A DNA stretch of 64,000 bases, taken from contig OZ021727.1 in NCBI GenBank assembly GCA_963978545.1, forward strand, positions 13,767,243 to 13,831,242, written 5' to 3'. Source of the DNA: Linyphia triangularis. Lineage: Eukaryota; Arthropoda; Arachnida; Araneae; Linyphiidae. Made by a program: the position numbers and the translations under genes. The notes under the pieces are model-generated. The model was not told the DNA's origin and searched no databases. It saw nothing but the letters and a program-made list of their open reading frames with translations. This document shows, piece by piece, positions 34,431 through 45,331 of this stretch. Numbering within the stretch: position 1 is the first letter of the stretch; every line of letters starts with the position of its first letter.

Positions 34431-34729
34431 GCAATACTGGCCATGGAATATTAGATAGTTGTAAAATTAGATAAACATTGCAAAGAATGCAAAATGTAGT
34501 GACATTGAGAAAAAGTGATTTAAAGTTTTCAGAAAAATTCATTTAAAGTAAATAAAAAAAAAATATGGCATATGTATATGTACTGTAAAAGTAACAAATA
34601 CAGGGGATGGGGGGACGGTTCCACTTGTCACCAACTTTAGGGCATCCCCCCCTTCTACCACTGGTTGTAGAGAGAAAAAAAAATTTTTTGGAAAGCAACA
34701 GGAAGTTACACTGATGCAAAGTAGCTTTT

Positions 34730-34995
34730 TTTTTAGTTGCCCAGCCGCGTTGCAATCCCTCTCGAATTTGCCGCCACTTGCCCCACTCCCACACTGCCCC
34801 ATGTTCTTGTTTATGACTTTTGCCCGCCAACGTTTTTCAAGGCTGGTTTCGTGACGTCATTGAAATGACCTTGAATCTTGGAAACACGCGACAGTCAAGG
34901 AGGAAGGCTGTGATTGGCCGAAAAGGGTTCTTCTCCGAGATGTATTCATTTTTGCGCAGCGGACAAAGAACGAAACCGCGCTTGCCGGTAGAGTC
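34730..34995. promoter_or_regulatory. candidate regulatory island with perfect CRE
   Basis: A GC-richer patch between AT-rich flanks holds a palindromic CRE TGACGTCA (34852-34859), an inverted CCAAT box ATTGG (34913-34917) and C-rich runs. No exon is recognisable next to it. It could be the promoter of an unseen or non-coding transcript, or chance. Confidence 0.3.
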
Positions 34996-34999
34996 CCGT

Positions 35000-35953
35000 G
35001 TTTTTTTTTTTTTTTTTTTTTTTAAATGTGGGTTTTGTTGTCATTTCGGGCAGGATTTGGTTAAAACTGTCTTCAAGAACTGTTGGGGGAGAGGTTTCAA
35101 AACATGCAAAGTGAAAATATCTAATGATTTGAATGGGGGTAAATCCAGTGTGTGATTTTGTCAGAATCCATTTGATTTGTGGATCAGAAATCGTATCGAA
35201 ATTTATTTATTTTTTGCTGTATAAATGCCACCGGCAATGTATTAAGGCCGGCATTTTATAGAATATCTAGGCTTTTTATGTAATGCCTAGGTTAACTGAC
35301 CAGCAAAGTATGAAGCTATTGAACATTTCACATTGCTGGCAACAGGCTCTCATGCACATAGGCGTAACTACAGCTGGTGAATGGGGGGGGGGGTCTTAAT
35401 TGCGAAAAATATGGACTCACTACACCAATGGAAAAAAAGGGAGGGGAGGGGGAGTGAAAAAAAAGAAAAAAAATCTTCTTATTGAAAAAAATTTCAAATA
35501 ATTTTCCAAATCTACGGGATAAGGAAAATTTCTTAAGAATCCTTTTCTTCAAAAAAAAAAAGAGAAATACATGATTGCAATATTTTCGGAGAAACTTTTC
35601 CAGGCGCAACAAATAAGATAGAATCAGTGACGGGATCCCCTCGAACTATACACTGCCAAAAATAAGCATTAAAGAAACTTCCATAAATATTTAGATATAT
35701 TTTTTTCTAAATAGATGTGTTTCTTAATGTTTATATTGCATTATTGTTTTTATATACATAATGATACCATCACCCCCCCCCCCCCGAGTCATTAAATCTA
35801 CGGATAAAATTGTTATTTTTTCTCCCTCATCAACTACGCTACCTGGGGATTCTTTCTCAACTTGAACATTAATTTCACCATTTATTTTTCATCTTTTGCA
35901 AAATAAAAACAGTTTCTTACTTTGTGCGTTTGCTACCTGCATTCATTTTAATT
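35000..35953. other. unannotated DNA with homopolymers
   Basis: T run (about 34999-35023), G run (35382-35394) and C run (35773-35785) in otherwise AT-rich sequence. No gene. Confidence 0.4.
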
Positions 35954-36310
35954 ACTTTCAATTACCCATACGTTAACATATGGTAATGAAAGTATTGCTT
36001 TCTGTCAAAAAAACTTTAGATTGTTTTGCATTTCTCCACGTTTTTAAACATCATGACAGAAAAAAGTGGTATAGAAAAATGTCTGTCCGTGTGTCAGTAT
36101 GTTCGTGGTCAGCATAACTCCTGGACGATTTGACGTACGATGTTAAAATTTGGAGTACAGGTATGGGGACCATGGAACCTGTTATTTGGCCTTCCTGGTA
36201 GGAGTTTGGGTTGTTTACCACCATGCAATGGTTTTTCTCCCATTCAAGACGCCATTACAGGGCAGTTTCCTCTTGGAAAATCTCAGGAAAGGCATATAAC
36301 TTTAAAAATT
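35954..36310 (+). mobile_element. dispersed family C, diverged copy
   Basis: Begins ACTTTCAATTACCC, continues GTAATGAAAGTATTGC (the terminal palindrome), GTCAGCATAACTCC and GACGTACGATGTTAAAATTT as in other family C copies. It departs from them after about 36190, so it is a sub-family or a recombinant. Confidence 0.6.
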
Positions 36311-36358
36311 CAGAAACAAGTGACGATGTTTCGGCGAAATTAATCTTCTCGTGCAGCC

Positions 36359-36548
36359 GCCTACCAAACGGTATAGTGGTTGGCGTGCTGGCTTCTAGAC
36401 AGCGAGGTTGCGGGTTCCGAGTCCCGTGTTAGGCATGGGTGTTTGTTAATGCATGTTGGCTTGTCTAATGACGAATGTTTCGGCGCATTATAGCCCTCGT
36501 GTTGCTGACGGGGCCAGATAATCTGAATACAACCAACAAACCAACCAA
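36359..36548 (+). mobile_element. tRNA-derived SINE-A, copy 9
   Basis: Slightly diverged (GGTTCCGAGTCC has one extra base in the B box). Perfect 14-bp duplication CTTCTCGTGCAGCC (36345-36358 and 36549-36562). The inserted base probably disables pol III initiation. Confidence 0.95.
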
Positions 36549-36562
36549 CTTCTCGTGCAGCC

Positions 36563-37021
36563 CTTGTTCTAGGAAACTCCAACACAACATCCGAATTTTC
36601 TTCTTTATGTTGCTCTTGCGCCATGAAAAACCAACTTCACTTCCCTTAACGCTGTACTGGAGGAATAGTTTTACGAAATTATCTTTGGCTATGTGTAAAC
36701 TTGTATCGCTTCTTATTAACCTTTAACTGCTGTTGTTGGGTGGTTTGATGTTTTTAGTGCCAAGGGCAACAAGTGGTCCATACTGCACCAAACAAATTGG
36801 TGAGCATCAGTTTAAAGTTTAAGAAACATAGTATCAGAAAAATTAATGTAAAAGTCAAAGATGAAATATTTTAGGGGGTGGAAGCATTCCAAAAAAATGA
36901 CCCTCGGTCTGTCAGATCGCATGCAGCAGATAAAGGTTAAGAAGGCTGTCACCATACAAAATTTTAATGTTTCCGCTTTTGCTTTAGAAGTGCAAAAATA
37001 TGCATGAGATCGTGCATTTTT
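36563..37021. other. unannotated DNA
   Basis: Short TGTTGCTCTTGCGCCATG tail-like fragment at about 36606. Otherwise nothing recognised. Confidence 0.35.
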
Positions 37022-37550
37022 ACTTTCAATTACCCATATGTATACATAGGGTAATGAAAGTATAGCATTCGGTCAACAAAAAAAAAAAAAAATCGATTTC
37101 TTTTGCATTACTCCACATTTTGGAACATCCTGACTTTCAAAAAAGTGATCTAGAAAAAATGTCTGTCTATGTGTATATATGTGTGTCTGTGGTCAGCATA
37201 ACTCCTGAATAAATTGACTTACGATGTTAAAATTTGGGATGAGGGTTAGTGGTGGCCATGGGACCTACCATTAAGGTTTTCGTCAAAATCGCGCGTGCGC
37301 ATTAGGTAGCTGCCATTGAAAAAATCATGTTTTTCAATTATTGCACAAAAAAACGGCTCCTACGATTTTGATAAAAATCGCTGTGGTAATGCCTCTTAAG
37401 GTGTTCTAAACTTCCCCACCTCCTATATTCCCTTAAAAATGTTTTAGTGGCGTAAAAAATTGAAAAAAGAATGCTTCAAACACAGAGTTCTCTTGCCTTG
37501 AGCATACCTCAACAAGATCTTTTTTTCTTCTCACCTCAGTTTCGCTTATA

Positions 37551-39397
37551 CAGTGGTAGAAGTGGGGGGAAAAAAGTGGGGGGACGTCCAAAAGTTGGTG
37601 ACAAGTGCACCCCCTCAACGATAAATTATATAATTTCGTTTCTAATAACAATAAATTTATAACAATTAACTAGTAGAAAGGAAATAATTTTCAACACGAT
37701 CAACGGTCCAAAATTTATTGTTATTTTAATGAATATTCTGCGACTTAGTTTTTTTACTAGGAAGTAAGAGATGAAGTGAAGTAATAATTCAACATTATAT
37801 ACATAAATGTTTATTTAGATTTAAATATTGCCTCTAAATAAGCATACTTTCATAAAATTAAATTAATAAAGAATTCTAATTTTTTTTTTTTAAATACTTT
37901 GTCGTTATATTTTTTTCTAGTTCCTCCAAAGTTAAAATTTGACCAAGTGAAAATACCTATATCTTTATACAAAGTAGTATAATACATTTTTATAACACTA
38001 TGTCATAAATACTTTTTTTTCAGTGACTTTTCTCAGTGTCATTACATTTCGCATTTCCCTACATGCTTGGTATATTTTTTAAGAAGAAAATCTATGCTTA
38101 ATTAATTTTAGTACTATCTAATATCCCATGCCCAGTATTGCTTAATGTTCAAAGAAATTTATAAAAAAAATTAGTGATAAAAACTGAAAAATATAGTCAG
38201 GAAAAAGTAAAAAAAAATTATACAATTTTGAATTACATGACTCGGAAGACATTGATAAGATGAATTTGTTTCAACCATTTTGGCAATGATAGTATATACA
38301 AATATTGTATCGTGCATTCAAAAATTGAAAGTAAAACAATTGCAAAATGATATTTAATTTCTTAAAGGAAATGTTTGCATTTTTCAGCTTTCTCGTTTGG
38401 CTTCATGGATAATTTTTCCTGCACATTTATGAGTTTTACTGATTTTGTGTTTAAAAATCTGCTTTCCTAAGGATTCTCGTTAGTCAAATTCCTTGTCTCC
38501 ATGTGGCAAAATGTTACACCCTACCCATTCGTTATAAAGTTTCAAACCTTGTTTTTTTCTGGTTCCAAGCTTTTTAGCAGCCTTTTGTATGTGTTGCATC
38601 CAAGTTTTTGTTTTTCACAAGTAAGCCATGGATACTCGTTGTATTTCTGAAGGTGCGTATCATTTTGTGTCCAATACTTTGAATAATCATTACTGCAGTG
38701 CGTTTTTGCTTACTGTTGTTGCCACGTGCTAGATTCCCTCTCCACGTGGTCTCTTCAACTTGATGCACTTGCACATTTTTCACTGCTCCTTCCTTAACGT
38801 TCTGTAGTGTATCGGAGTCATTTGTCTTACAGTTTTGAAGCTAAATATATCAATCTCATCTTGTTTTGTACTAGATGGATTACGAATACAAATGCCGTTT
38901 AGAATCAGAAGTAAGAGTTAATGGTTAAGTGGGAGGAATACACGGTTTTCTACTAATAATCAACAAAACGCAAAACATTTTAAAGTAAACAGGAAATGAT
39001 AGTGCAATAAATATGTCTTTTTCTATCCACTCCTCAATAATCCCAGACAGCGGGCACCAAAACTCGCCGCGCATTTCCAAGAAAAATTGACTGAATCTGC
39101 TTTAAACAAAACAAAAATGAAAGTATAAAAAATAACAAACAGCCAGAAAAAGCAGAAGTAATGAAAATGGTTAATTCTATTTTTCCCCCCTTCCCCTTTT
39201 AGTTTTTAGACGGATTGAATGTTTTTTAAAATTGGGGGAATAGATTTCGGTAGTTTTAGAAGTGGGGGGATGGATTTCAGTGGTTTTAGAAGTGGGAGGA
39301 TGGATTTCAGTGTTTTTAGAAGTGGGCAGACGCATGGGTATTTTCTGGACAAGTGGGGGGACGCGTCACCCCGCGTCTACCCACAATTCTAGCACTG
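37551..39397 (-). mobile_element. hAT family H1, longest copy, with transposase remnant
   Basis: Reverse-oriented relative to 29211-29634, with ends CAGTGGTAGAAGTG and TTCTAGCACTG. Perfect 8-bp duplication CGCTTATA (37543-37550 and 39398-39405). Shares internal sequence with 32345-34663 and adds a segment containing a decayed transposase N-terminal region (38384-38690). Confidence 0.92.
38384..38690 (-). pseudogene. decayed hAT transposase N-terminal zinc-finger region
   Basis: Two overlapping minus-strand frames. One reads SKYWTQNDTHLQKYNEYPWL then a GC-containing stretch (KLGCNTYKRLLKSL). The next, after a frameshift, reads GLKLYNEWVGC, an internal stop, ESLGKQIFKHKISKTHK and AAGKII-like sequence. 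W..YPWL...LGC, EW, and HK.SK.H are the landmarks of TTF-type zinc fingers in KIAA1586-like hAT proteins. With one frameshift and at least one stop it is non-functional. The catalytic domain is not present. Confidence 0.6.
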
Positions 39398-39918
39398 CGC
39401 TTATAACAAAGGATAATATAAGGATTATCTAAAAGTATATCGCCAAAATCACCATTTTGGTAATTTTTTTTTTCTCCTTAGACTCCTACTATAATTATCG
39501 CAAAAAATATCGCCAAATTAATCATTTCCTCTAAATGAGTGATGAAAATATAAAAATGGTTACGACACAAACCCACGACAGTATTATAGTGTAATTGAAA
39601 GTTGTGCGATGTTCCACACCCCTATTTTTTTTTTACAGTACACAGTCATATAACTCAACTTCTAAAACACATCTCTATGAAAGGGAATGCCTTCCGAGAG
39701 ATCTTTTCGAGCATTTAAACCTTATATACGAGGCTTCCTGTGTGGTCATGGGAAGTTTGAATTCCGCTCTTTCCCTTTAAATCCGTCTTCACGTTTCCAT
39801 AAAAGCTAAGGTCGCCCCCTACCACCCATAAATTGTCACTGTCTAGGTGGGGGGGGGGGGTCCGAAAGATAACAGAAAAGAAGCACTCCCACATTCCCAG
39901 ACGAAGGCTTATTTTGCT

Positions 39919-39978
39919 CTTGCCCGGGTTAAGCATAGATGTTCGTTGTGGTTCGGAATCCACGTTAAGCTGTAGAAG
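39919..39978 (+). mobile_element. SINE-B fragment
   Basis: TTGTGGTTCGGAATCCACG followed by TTAAGCTGTAG, the family's central segment only. Confidence 0.6.
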
Positions 39979-39979
39979 G

Positions 39980-40680
39980 GGTGTAACATTGATTTTTTTT
40001 TCGCGGGGATATATACTCCTCCATATTCAAGAATTGTTTGCAATAGTGGTATTTATAAAACTCGAAAATATTACTTTTAAATTAAATATATTTAATTATT
40101 TAGTCAATTAATTAGTCAATTAAATCTTCGGCACTATTTAGCAACTTATGATTTCTTAGTAAATAAAAAATATATAAATTCTATTAATTAACACCACTCA
40201 CAAAATTTGCAGCAAATGAAGTTAAGTACATATTTTGCCTCGTAATTCATAATAGAAAACCGAACTGGCGAGGCTTTTTGGAAAGTTCAATAAGCATTTC
40301 TTGGATGTCAATTTCTCTATGGATGGATATGAAATCCAAAACATTTAAGAGATTTTGGGAAGTAGAATTTCTCGGGTAATTTTTCAATTGCCTTAAATAT
40401 TAGCAGGACCTATCAGCAATGGCAAATGTAAAAGACAATGTTGCCGATTACAACCGTTTACTATCCGTTTCTTAGATGAGAAGGGTATAAGAATAGGTAG
40501 AACTAAATAATGAAATATACTCATTCATAGTTTTAGAGTTGGCGTGAGCCAGAGCAAACTTATTTTTGACCAAAAGCTTTGTCGAGTTTACACAATGCTA
40601 CAAAACCTGTTGTACAACAGTAATGCCAATGCGTACTTTCAAAAAGTACTGTGAAAAAAATTGAAGCTACAAAGGTGTAT
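39980..40680. other. unannotated AT-rich DNA
   Basis: No gene or bounded repeat seen. Confidence 0.4.
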
Positions 40681-40689
40681 AAAATAATT

Positions 40690-41229
40690 TCTTATATTGA
40701 ACAAATATTAGTTCTGTTTTCTTATATTGGAAGAAATATTAGTTCTGTTTTCTTATATTGAAGAAATATTAGTTCTGTTTTCTTATATTGGGGAAGAAAT
40801 ATTAGTTCTGTTTTCTTATATTGGGGAAGAAATATTAGTTCTGTTTTCTTATATTGGAAGAAATATTAGTTCTGTTTTCTTATATTGGGGAAGAAATATT
40901 AGTTCTGTTTTCTTATATTGGAAGAAATATTAGTTCTGTTTTCTTATATTGGGAAGAAATATTAGTTCTGTTTTCTTATATTGAAGAAATATTAGTTCTG
41001 TTTTCTTATATTTAGGAAGAAATATTAGTTCTGTTTTCTTATATTGGAAGAAATATTAGTTCTGTTTTCTCATATTGGGAAGAAATATTAGTTCTGTTTT
41101 CTTATATTGAAGAAATATTCGTTCTGTTTTCTTATATTGGGGAAGAAATATTAGTTCTGTTTTCTTATATTGGAAGAAATATTAGTTCTGTTTTCTTATA
41201 TTGAAGAAATATTAGTTTTGTTTTCTTTT
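40690..41229 (+). repeat. 30-33 bp minisatellite, about 17 units
   Basis: Unit TTAGTTCTGTTTTCTTATAT followed by TG(0-4 G)AAGAAATA. Units differ mainly in the number of G residues after TATATT, so their length varies from about 30 to 33 bases. Base changes are rare. The open frame repeating EEILVLFSYIG is a by-product of 30/33-base units and breaks where unit length changes. Confidence 0.95.
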
Positions 41230-41517
41230 CCGATAAGCTACTACTCAGTAGTTGATATTCAATACTATTTTCCCAGTACTTGCAAACAATATTTAAAGTG
41301 CTGACTAAATACTAATCAATGGTGCATATTTTAAATGGATCATTATTTTTTTTTATGAAGGAATTAATTAACACAGTGTCGTGTTCTTTGTTAAAATAAT
41401 TTTTTTTTTACTTACTTTAATATTAAGAATCTAGCTTGTTTTTCAAGCAAAACCTCGAGTGCAATGCAACACGTTACGCAACTCACAGTACTGCACTGTC
41501 GGTCAGTACTGCGGAGG

Positions 41518-41699
41518 GCCGACCGAACGGTAGAGTGTTTAGCGTGCTAGCTTCTAGACCGCGAGGTTGCGGGTTCGAGTCCCGTGTTAGACATGGGTGT
41601 TTGTAAATGTATGTTGGCTTATCTAATGACGAATGTTTCGGCGCATTATAGCCCTCGTGTTGCTGACGGCGCCAGATAATCTGAAAACAGCCAACCAAC
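41518..41699 (+). mobile_element. tRNA-derived SINE-A, copy 10
   Basis: Full length (GCCGACCGAACGG start), intact B box, (AACC)n tail. Perfect 14-bp duplication CAGTACTGCGGAGG (41504-41517 and 41700-41713). Confidence 0.96.
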
Positions 41700-42106
41700 C
41701 AGTACTGCGGAGGAAAATATGCAACTGTCTGTGAGGAGCTTTCTGAATCATGTCAAAGGTCAATATGGTGCCAAGTGTCAACCCCAGACAGAAACGGTAT
41801 TGTACCACTAATTGCTTGTAGACAACAGACAAAGGAAGGAAAGACAGCAGGTATGAAGGAATGGAATTAACCGGGGGGGAAAAGGTAGAGGGGAAGGTTT
41901 TTCAGCCCCAATTCCTGGAAAGTCTCCCTGAAACGAAGGGTTCTCAACATAAGCGGACAATTTCACTACATTTTAATATGAACATTTGGGGGGGATTGGT
42001 TAATTTTATTTCGGTTTTAAATGTTCTACTGCTTTTTCTTCAATCTAAAAATTTCGGGAGACTCCCCCCCCCCCCCCATCCCCCCTCTCCTCCCTGCTAC
42101 GCGCAT

Positions 42107-42180
42107 GAGCTGTAGGTCCCGATCTGAATAGCCATCATTGCACATAAAAATAGGTCGTTGAGCGCACAAATCAACCAACT
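42107..42180 (+). mobile_element. SINE-B 3' fragment
   Basis: GAGCTGTAGGTCCCGATCTG through AAAATAGGTCGTTGAGCGCA to a CAACCAAC tail. 5'-truncated copy next to a C-rich run (42063-42077). Confidence 0.75.
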
Positions 42181-42400
42181 TTGCTCTTGATTCCTCGTTG
42201 TATATTCCTCGTTATGGTTTTCTTTGCCCAAGCCAACTTTTACAGATTATCATTTAATTTCTGAAATTTTCAGGAAAACAACTTAAGTCATCTTTCTGAT
42301 ATCAAACTCTTTGTTCTTTCCAGTGGCGGCCCGTGGTTAGAAATGTTAGTGCAGCCAAAATATGCGACTTCCCCAAACCACCTCCCCCCTCCCTCTCAAC

Positions 42401-43195
42401 CAGGGCCTGATTTATAATTTTTTTTACTGTAGGCCCAACATTCAGAGAGGGGCCCCCAATTGCAAATATTTATTTCCTTACGTCACAATATTACCAGATC
42501 AAGCTACATTCGTTAAGACTAACTTTTTACAATTAAAACTCATAGTTTACTTTCACACGATTTTTTTTGTTATAATTAGAATGATCTTAATATCCTCAAA
42601 ACTTTTGAATTAATCAAGACCCCTCATGAACACTGATTTTATAGCACACTTTCCTGTATTTTAAACTTACATTTTACCACAGGGTCCACAAATTATATAA
42701 TAATAAAGATTACTTAATTTTATAACAATATTTATAAATAATACAAAGTAACCTTTCCACTGTTTCCACGATCTCACCAAAAAGAAGGGCCAAAAAAAGT
42801 CCAAGGAAGAGCCTGCAAACCAACCAATCACAGACTCTTTCATTTCATAATATAAGAAGTTGTATATGGTTGGTTGGTTGGTGAACATCTCTTTACAAGA
42901 GGCGAGAGAAGGAGAACAGCGGAACATATGAAGAAATTGTATATGATTGGCTGAACCGGAAAGATTTGCTTAGTTAGGTTTTATTAGGTTGATCTATCTA
43001 ACTTAACTCTCTGACTGTAAAAAATATGGAATTTGCGGATGTGTATCTAAAATTTTTTTATTATTTTTGTTCAGTACTTCCCATTAAAAGACCATTATAT
43101 TTACAATTTTCAGAAAACTTTCAAAATTTGGGGGCCCCCAGATTTGGGGGCCCCTAGGCCCGGGCCTAGTGGGCCTAATGGTAAATCAGGCCCTG
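42401..43195. mobile_element. hAT family H3 element
   Basis: Perfect inverted ends CAGGGCCTGATTTA / TAAATCAGGCCCTG. 8-bp flanks CTCTCAAC (42393-42400) and TTCTCAAC (43196-43203), 7/8. GGGGGCCCC-rich subterminal sequence on the right. No coding remnant recognised. An AACC-tail-like GGTTGGTTGGTTGG tract lies at 42868. Confidence 0.88.
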
Positions 43196-43272
43196 TTCTC
43201 AACCATATACACCGTACAATCACACTTGATTTTTTTTAAATCATAATTTTAAAAAACGGATTTTTTGCACAG

Positions 43273-43381
43273 CCCTAATAGCACACATCCTCCCAGGGAG
43301 GTCCCTAGGAAGTCCCCAGTCATCCCCGGGACTACGAATGACTTCCCAGAGATCTCCCTGGGAGGATGTGTGCTATTAGGG
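43273..43381. mobile_element. 109-bp palindromic MITE
   Basis: Arms of about 40 bases start CCCTAATAGCACACATCCTC and end with its exact complement, and the middle is GC-rich. Much higher GC than its surroundings. No TSD could be fixed. Nested in hAT H2. Confidence 0.65.
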
Positions 43382-43535
43382 AGTTTATTTTACATTATTT
43401 TTTTTTTTTGTAAATAATTAGTAATAATGTTTTTATGAAAAAAATTTAAGTATTCTCAAATTGACTAATTAACGTTTAACTCGTTATAATGAGCATATTT
43501 TTGAACATCAGTTACTCAAATTTTATGGAGTTAAG

Positions 43536-43715
43536 TTGGTTGGTTGTTTTCAGATTATCTGGCGCCGTCAGCAACACGAGGGCTAAATGCGCCGAAACAT
43601 TCGTCATTAGACAAGCCAACATACATTTACAAACACCCATGCCATACACGGGACTCGAACCCGCAACCTCCCGGTCTAGAAGCCAGTACGCTAACCACTA
43701 TACCGTTTGGTCGGC
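43536..43715 (-). mobile_element. tRNA-derived SINE-A, copy 11
   Basis: Full length with perfect 13-bp duplication TTATGGAGTTAAG (43523-43535 and 43716-43728). Inserted in hAT H2. Confidence 0.96.
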
Positions 43716-44061
43716 TTATGGAGTTAAGAAAAGAAATTATGGTTGGAAATTGTTCGTAATATCATTCTTTTTGTTTTGCACCTCCACCTAGTTTCTAGAA
43801 TACATAGTTTTTTTAATAATTTTTTTTTTAACAGTGTAAGTATAAGAAATCGCAATTTTTCTAAAAACTTATGCATTTAAAAATCTAACAAAATTCATTT
43901 TCTTTTCCAATCAGTTTGTCTGAGGTTCAAAGCATCTAATAGTTAATGCAGATTTTAATTCTCAAATCATTTTTCAAAAAGATTATATCAAACTTCAATT
44001 TTCACTGTTGAAATGAAGTTTCACGTGCCAAAAACACCATCTTTTAGATAAGTTTAAAATA

Positions 44062-44794
44062 TCTATATATTTAATAGGCAATACGTTTTTTGGGGTTAGT
44101 CCGTCCGCCTAAACTACTCAACCAATTTCAATGATCAAGGTGTCATTTTAAAGGAAATAAGCTGTAGATTTGCCAAAACGTGCCAAAATAATTTATTAAC
44201 ACTTTATTAATTAGTTAAATTTCAATATTTTTCATCATTAAGCTACTACAAAGCCTCAATGATTTTGAATATAAGAATGGCAACATCCTTAAGTAAACAA
44301 ACCCGCTGCTCGGGGGTTCAACCAACCAACCAACCGTTGCTAATTTTAAAGCTCTTTTTAAACTCTTCGTTTCAAAGTAGATTTTTTTCTGTTTTTCTGA
44401 AGCATTTTTGTATTAGAGTAATTATTATTTTGAAGTATTTCTATCCAGAAAATGCCTCGCGTTGGACGTCGTTCTCTAACGGGGCGACTTATGAGAATAA
44501 ATAAAAGATATTGGGACTTCAATGTAAGGGCATAACTAATGAAGTTTTAAATCAGAATGTTGGCGGATAGTATATTTAACTTTCTATTATGAAACTTGCA
44601 ATTTGGGTGTTTTCTCTATTAGGCCTTACATTAAAGTTATAAAAATTTGGTTAAATTTTTTATGGCTGGCAAACCTATTCGAGCGCAGCAAGATGTTTTA
44701 ACCACAAATTCGAGCGGCAAAGCCGTTCAATCCGAGCGCAGCGAGGTGTTTGGGGGTTGGCGAGCGTTAGCGAGCAGGGGGCGAAGCCCCCTAG
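44062..44794 (+). mobile_element. Helitron-like non-autonomous element
   Basis: Starts TCTATATATTTAATAGG and ends with the GC-rich hairpin GGGGGCGAAGCCCCC followed directly by CTAG, between host A and T with no target duplication. The 3' region (GAGCGGCAAAGCCG, GAGCGCAGCGAGG, GCGAGCGTTAGCGAGC) is the repeat-rich tail familiar from animal Helitrons. No Rep/helicase frame; 733 bp. Confidence 0.8.
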
Positions 44795-45317
44795 TGCATA
44801 TTTATTTTCGGAACAAAATAGTACTTGAAACTAATAAAATAATTTTCTAGCCTTCAGATGATACCATTACCTTGCAAAAGTTCCATCTAGAGATTATTTT
44901 AAAGCAGAAAAAGTATAAACACATTTGACCTATTTTTGCGATATTTCAAGTGTGTACATCACAAAAAAATGAACGCAAATTCTTTATTGCTCAAATCGAA
45001 GTTTCGTTTCAATTTGTACAAAATACTAAGATGTATAACATAACATTATAAAATAAGAACAATTAATCAAATCATTCTGTATAGTTTTTGATTTAAAAAA
45101 TAAAATTAAAAAACAACATATCTCTCGTTTTGTCCTCTAAATGTAAGTTTTTGTTTACTTAAAAACAATACTGCTTTTTGATGAGTAATTACATGAGCGT
45201 CTTATCAGAGAACTACCTTTTTGTTTCATCCACTATTTCCAGCGAAGTTAAAACAAATTCCTGAAAGGCAACGCCGCTATATATTTCGTGGAGGGAAGGC
45301 TCTAATGCTTTCACTTG

Positions 45318-45331
45318 GTTACCATGGCAAC
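45318..45331. promoter_or_regulatory. perfect palindromic X-box (RFX-type motif)
   Basis: GTTACCATGGCAAC is the full palindromic RFX consensus (GTTRCCATRGYAAC class). It lies inside hAT H2 near a GATTGG motif at 45403. Function unproven. Confidence 0.45.

Larger units (their letters stand above)
32345..34663 (+). mobile_element. hAT family H1, long copy carrying three nested insertions
   Basis: Ends CAGTGCTAGAAGTG and CTTCTACCACTG, with 8-bp flanks GTTATAGA (32337-32344) and GTTGTAGA (34664-34671), 7/8 identical. Subterminal sequences match 29211-29634. Nested inside are a pogo-like element (32434-33707), SINE-A copy 8 (33941-34121) and a TTAA MITE (34219-34430). Remaining host-element sequence also matches 37551-39397, for example the ATACAATACTTTTATATATA region and TAGTGACATTGAGAAAAAG. 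Confidence 0.85.
37022..39625 (+). mobile_element. dispersed family C, copy interrupted by a hAT element
   Basis: Left part 37022-37542 starts with a 40-base near-perfect palindrome (ACTTTCAATTACCC...GGGTAATGAAAGT) and runs through the GGTTTTCGTCAAAATCG and CTACGATTTTGATAAAAATC segments. The right part 39406-39625 ends GTGTAATTGAAAGTTGTGCG then ATGTTCCACAC. The hAT at 37551-39397 splits the two. Removing it and one TSD gives a unit of about 750 bp like 60571-61305. Confidence 0.75.

Noticed and set aside
40727..40933. Repeat-protein-like frame (EEILVLFSYIG)
   Set aside because: It comes from the 30-33 bp minisatellite and breaks as soon as unit length changes.
44647..44850. 67-codon ORF with Arg/Ser-rich sequence
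   Set aside because: It is the translated Helitron 3' tail and crosses the element boundary.
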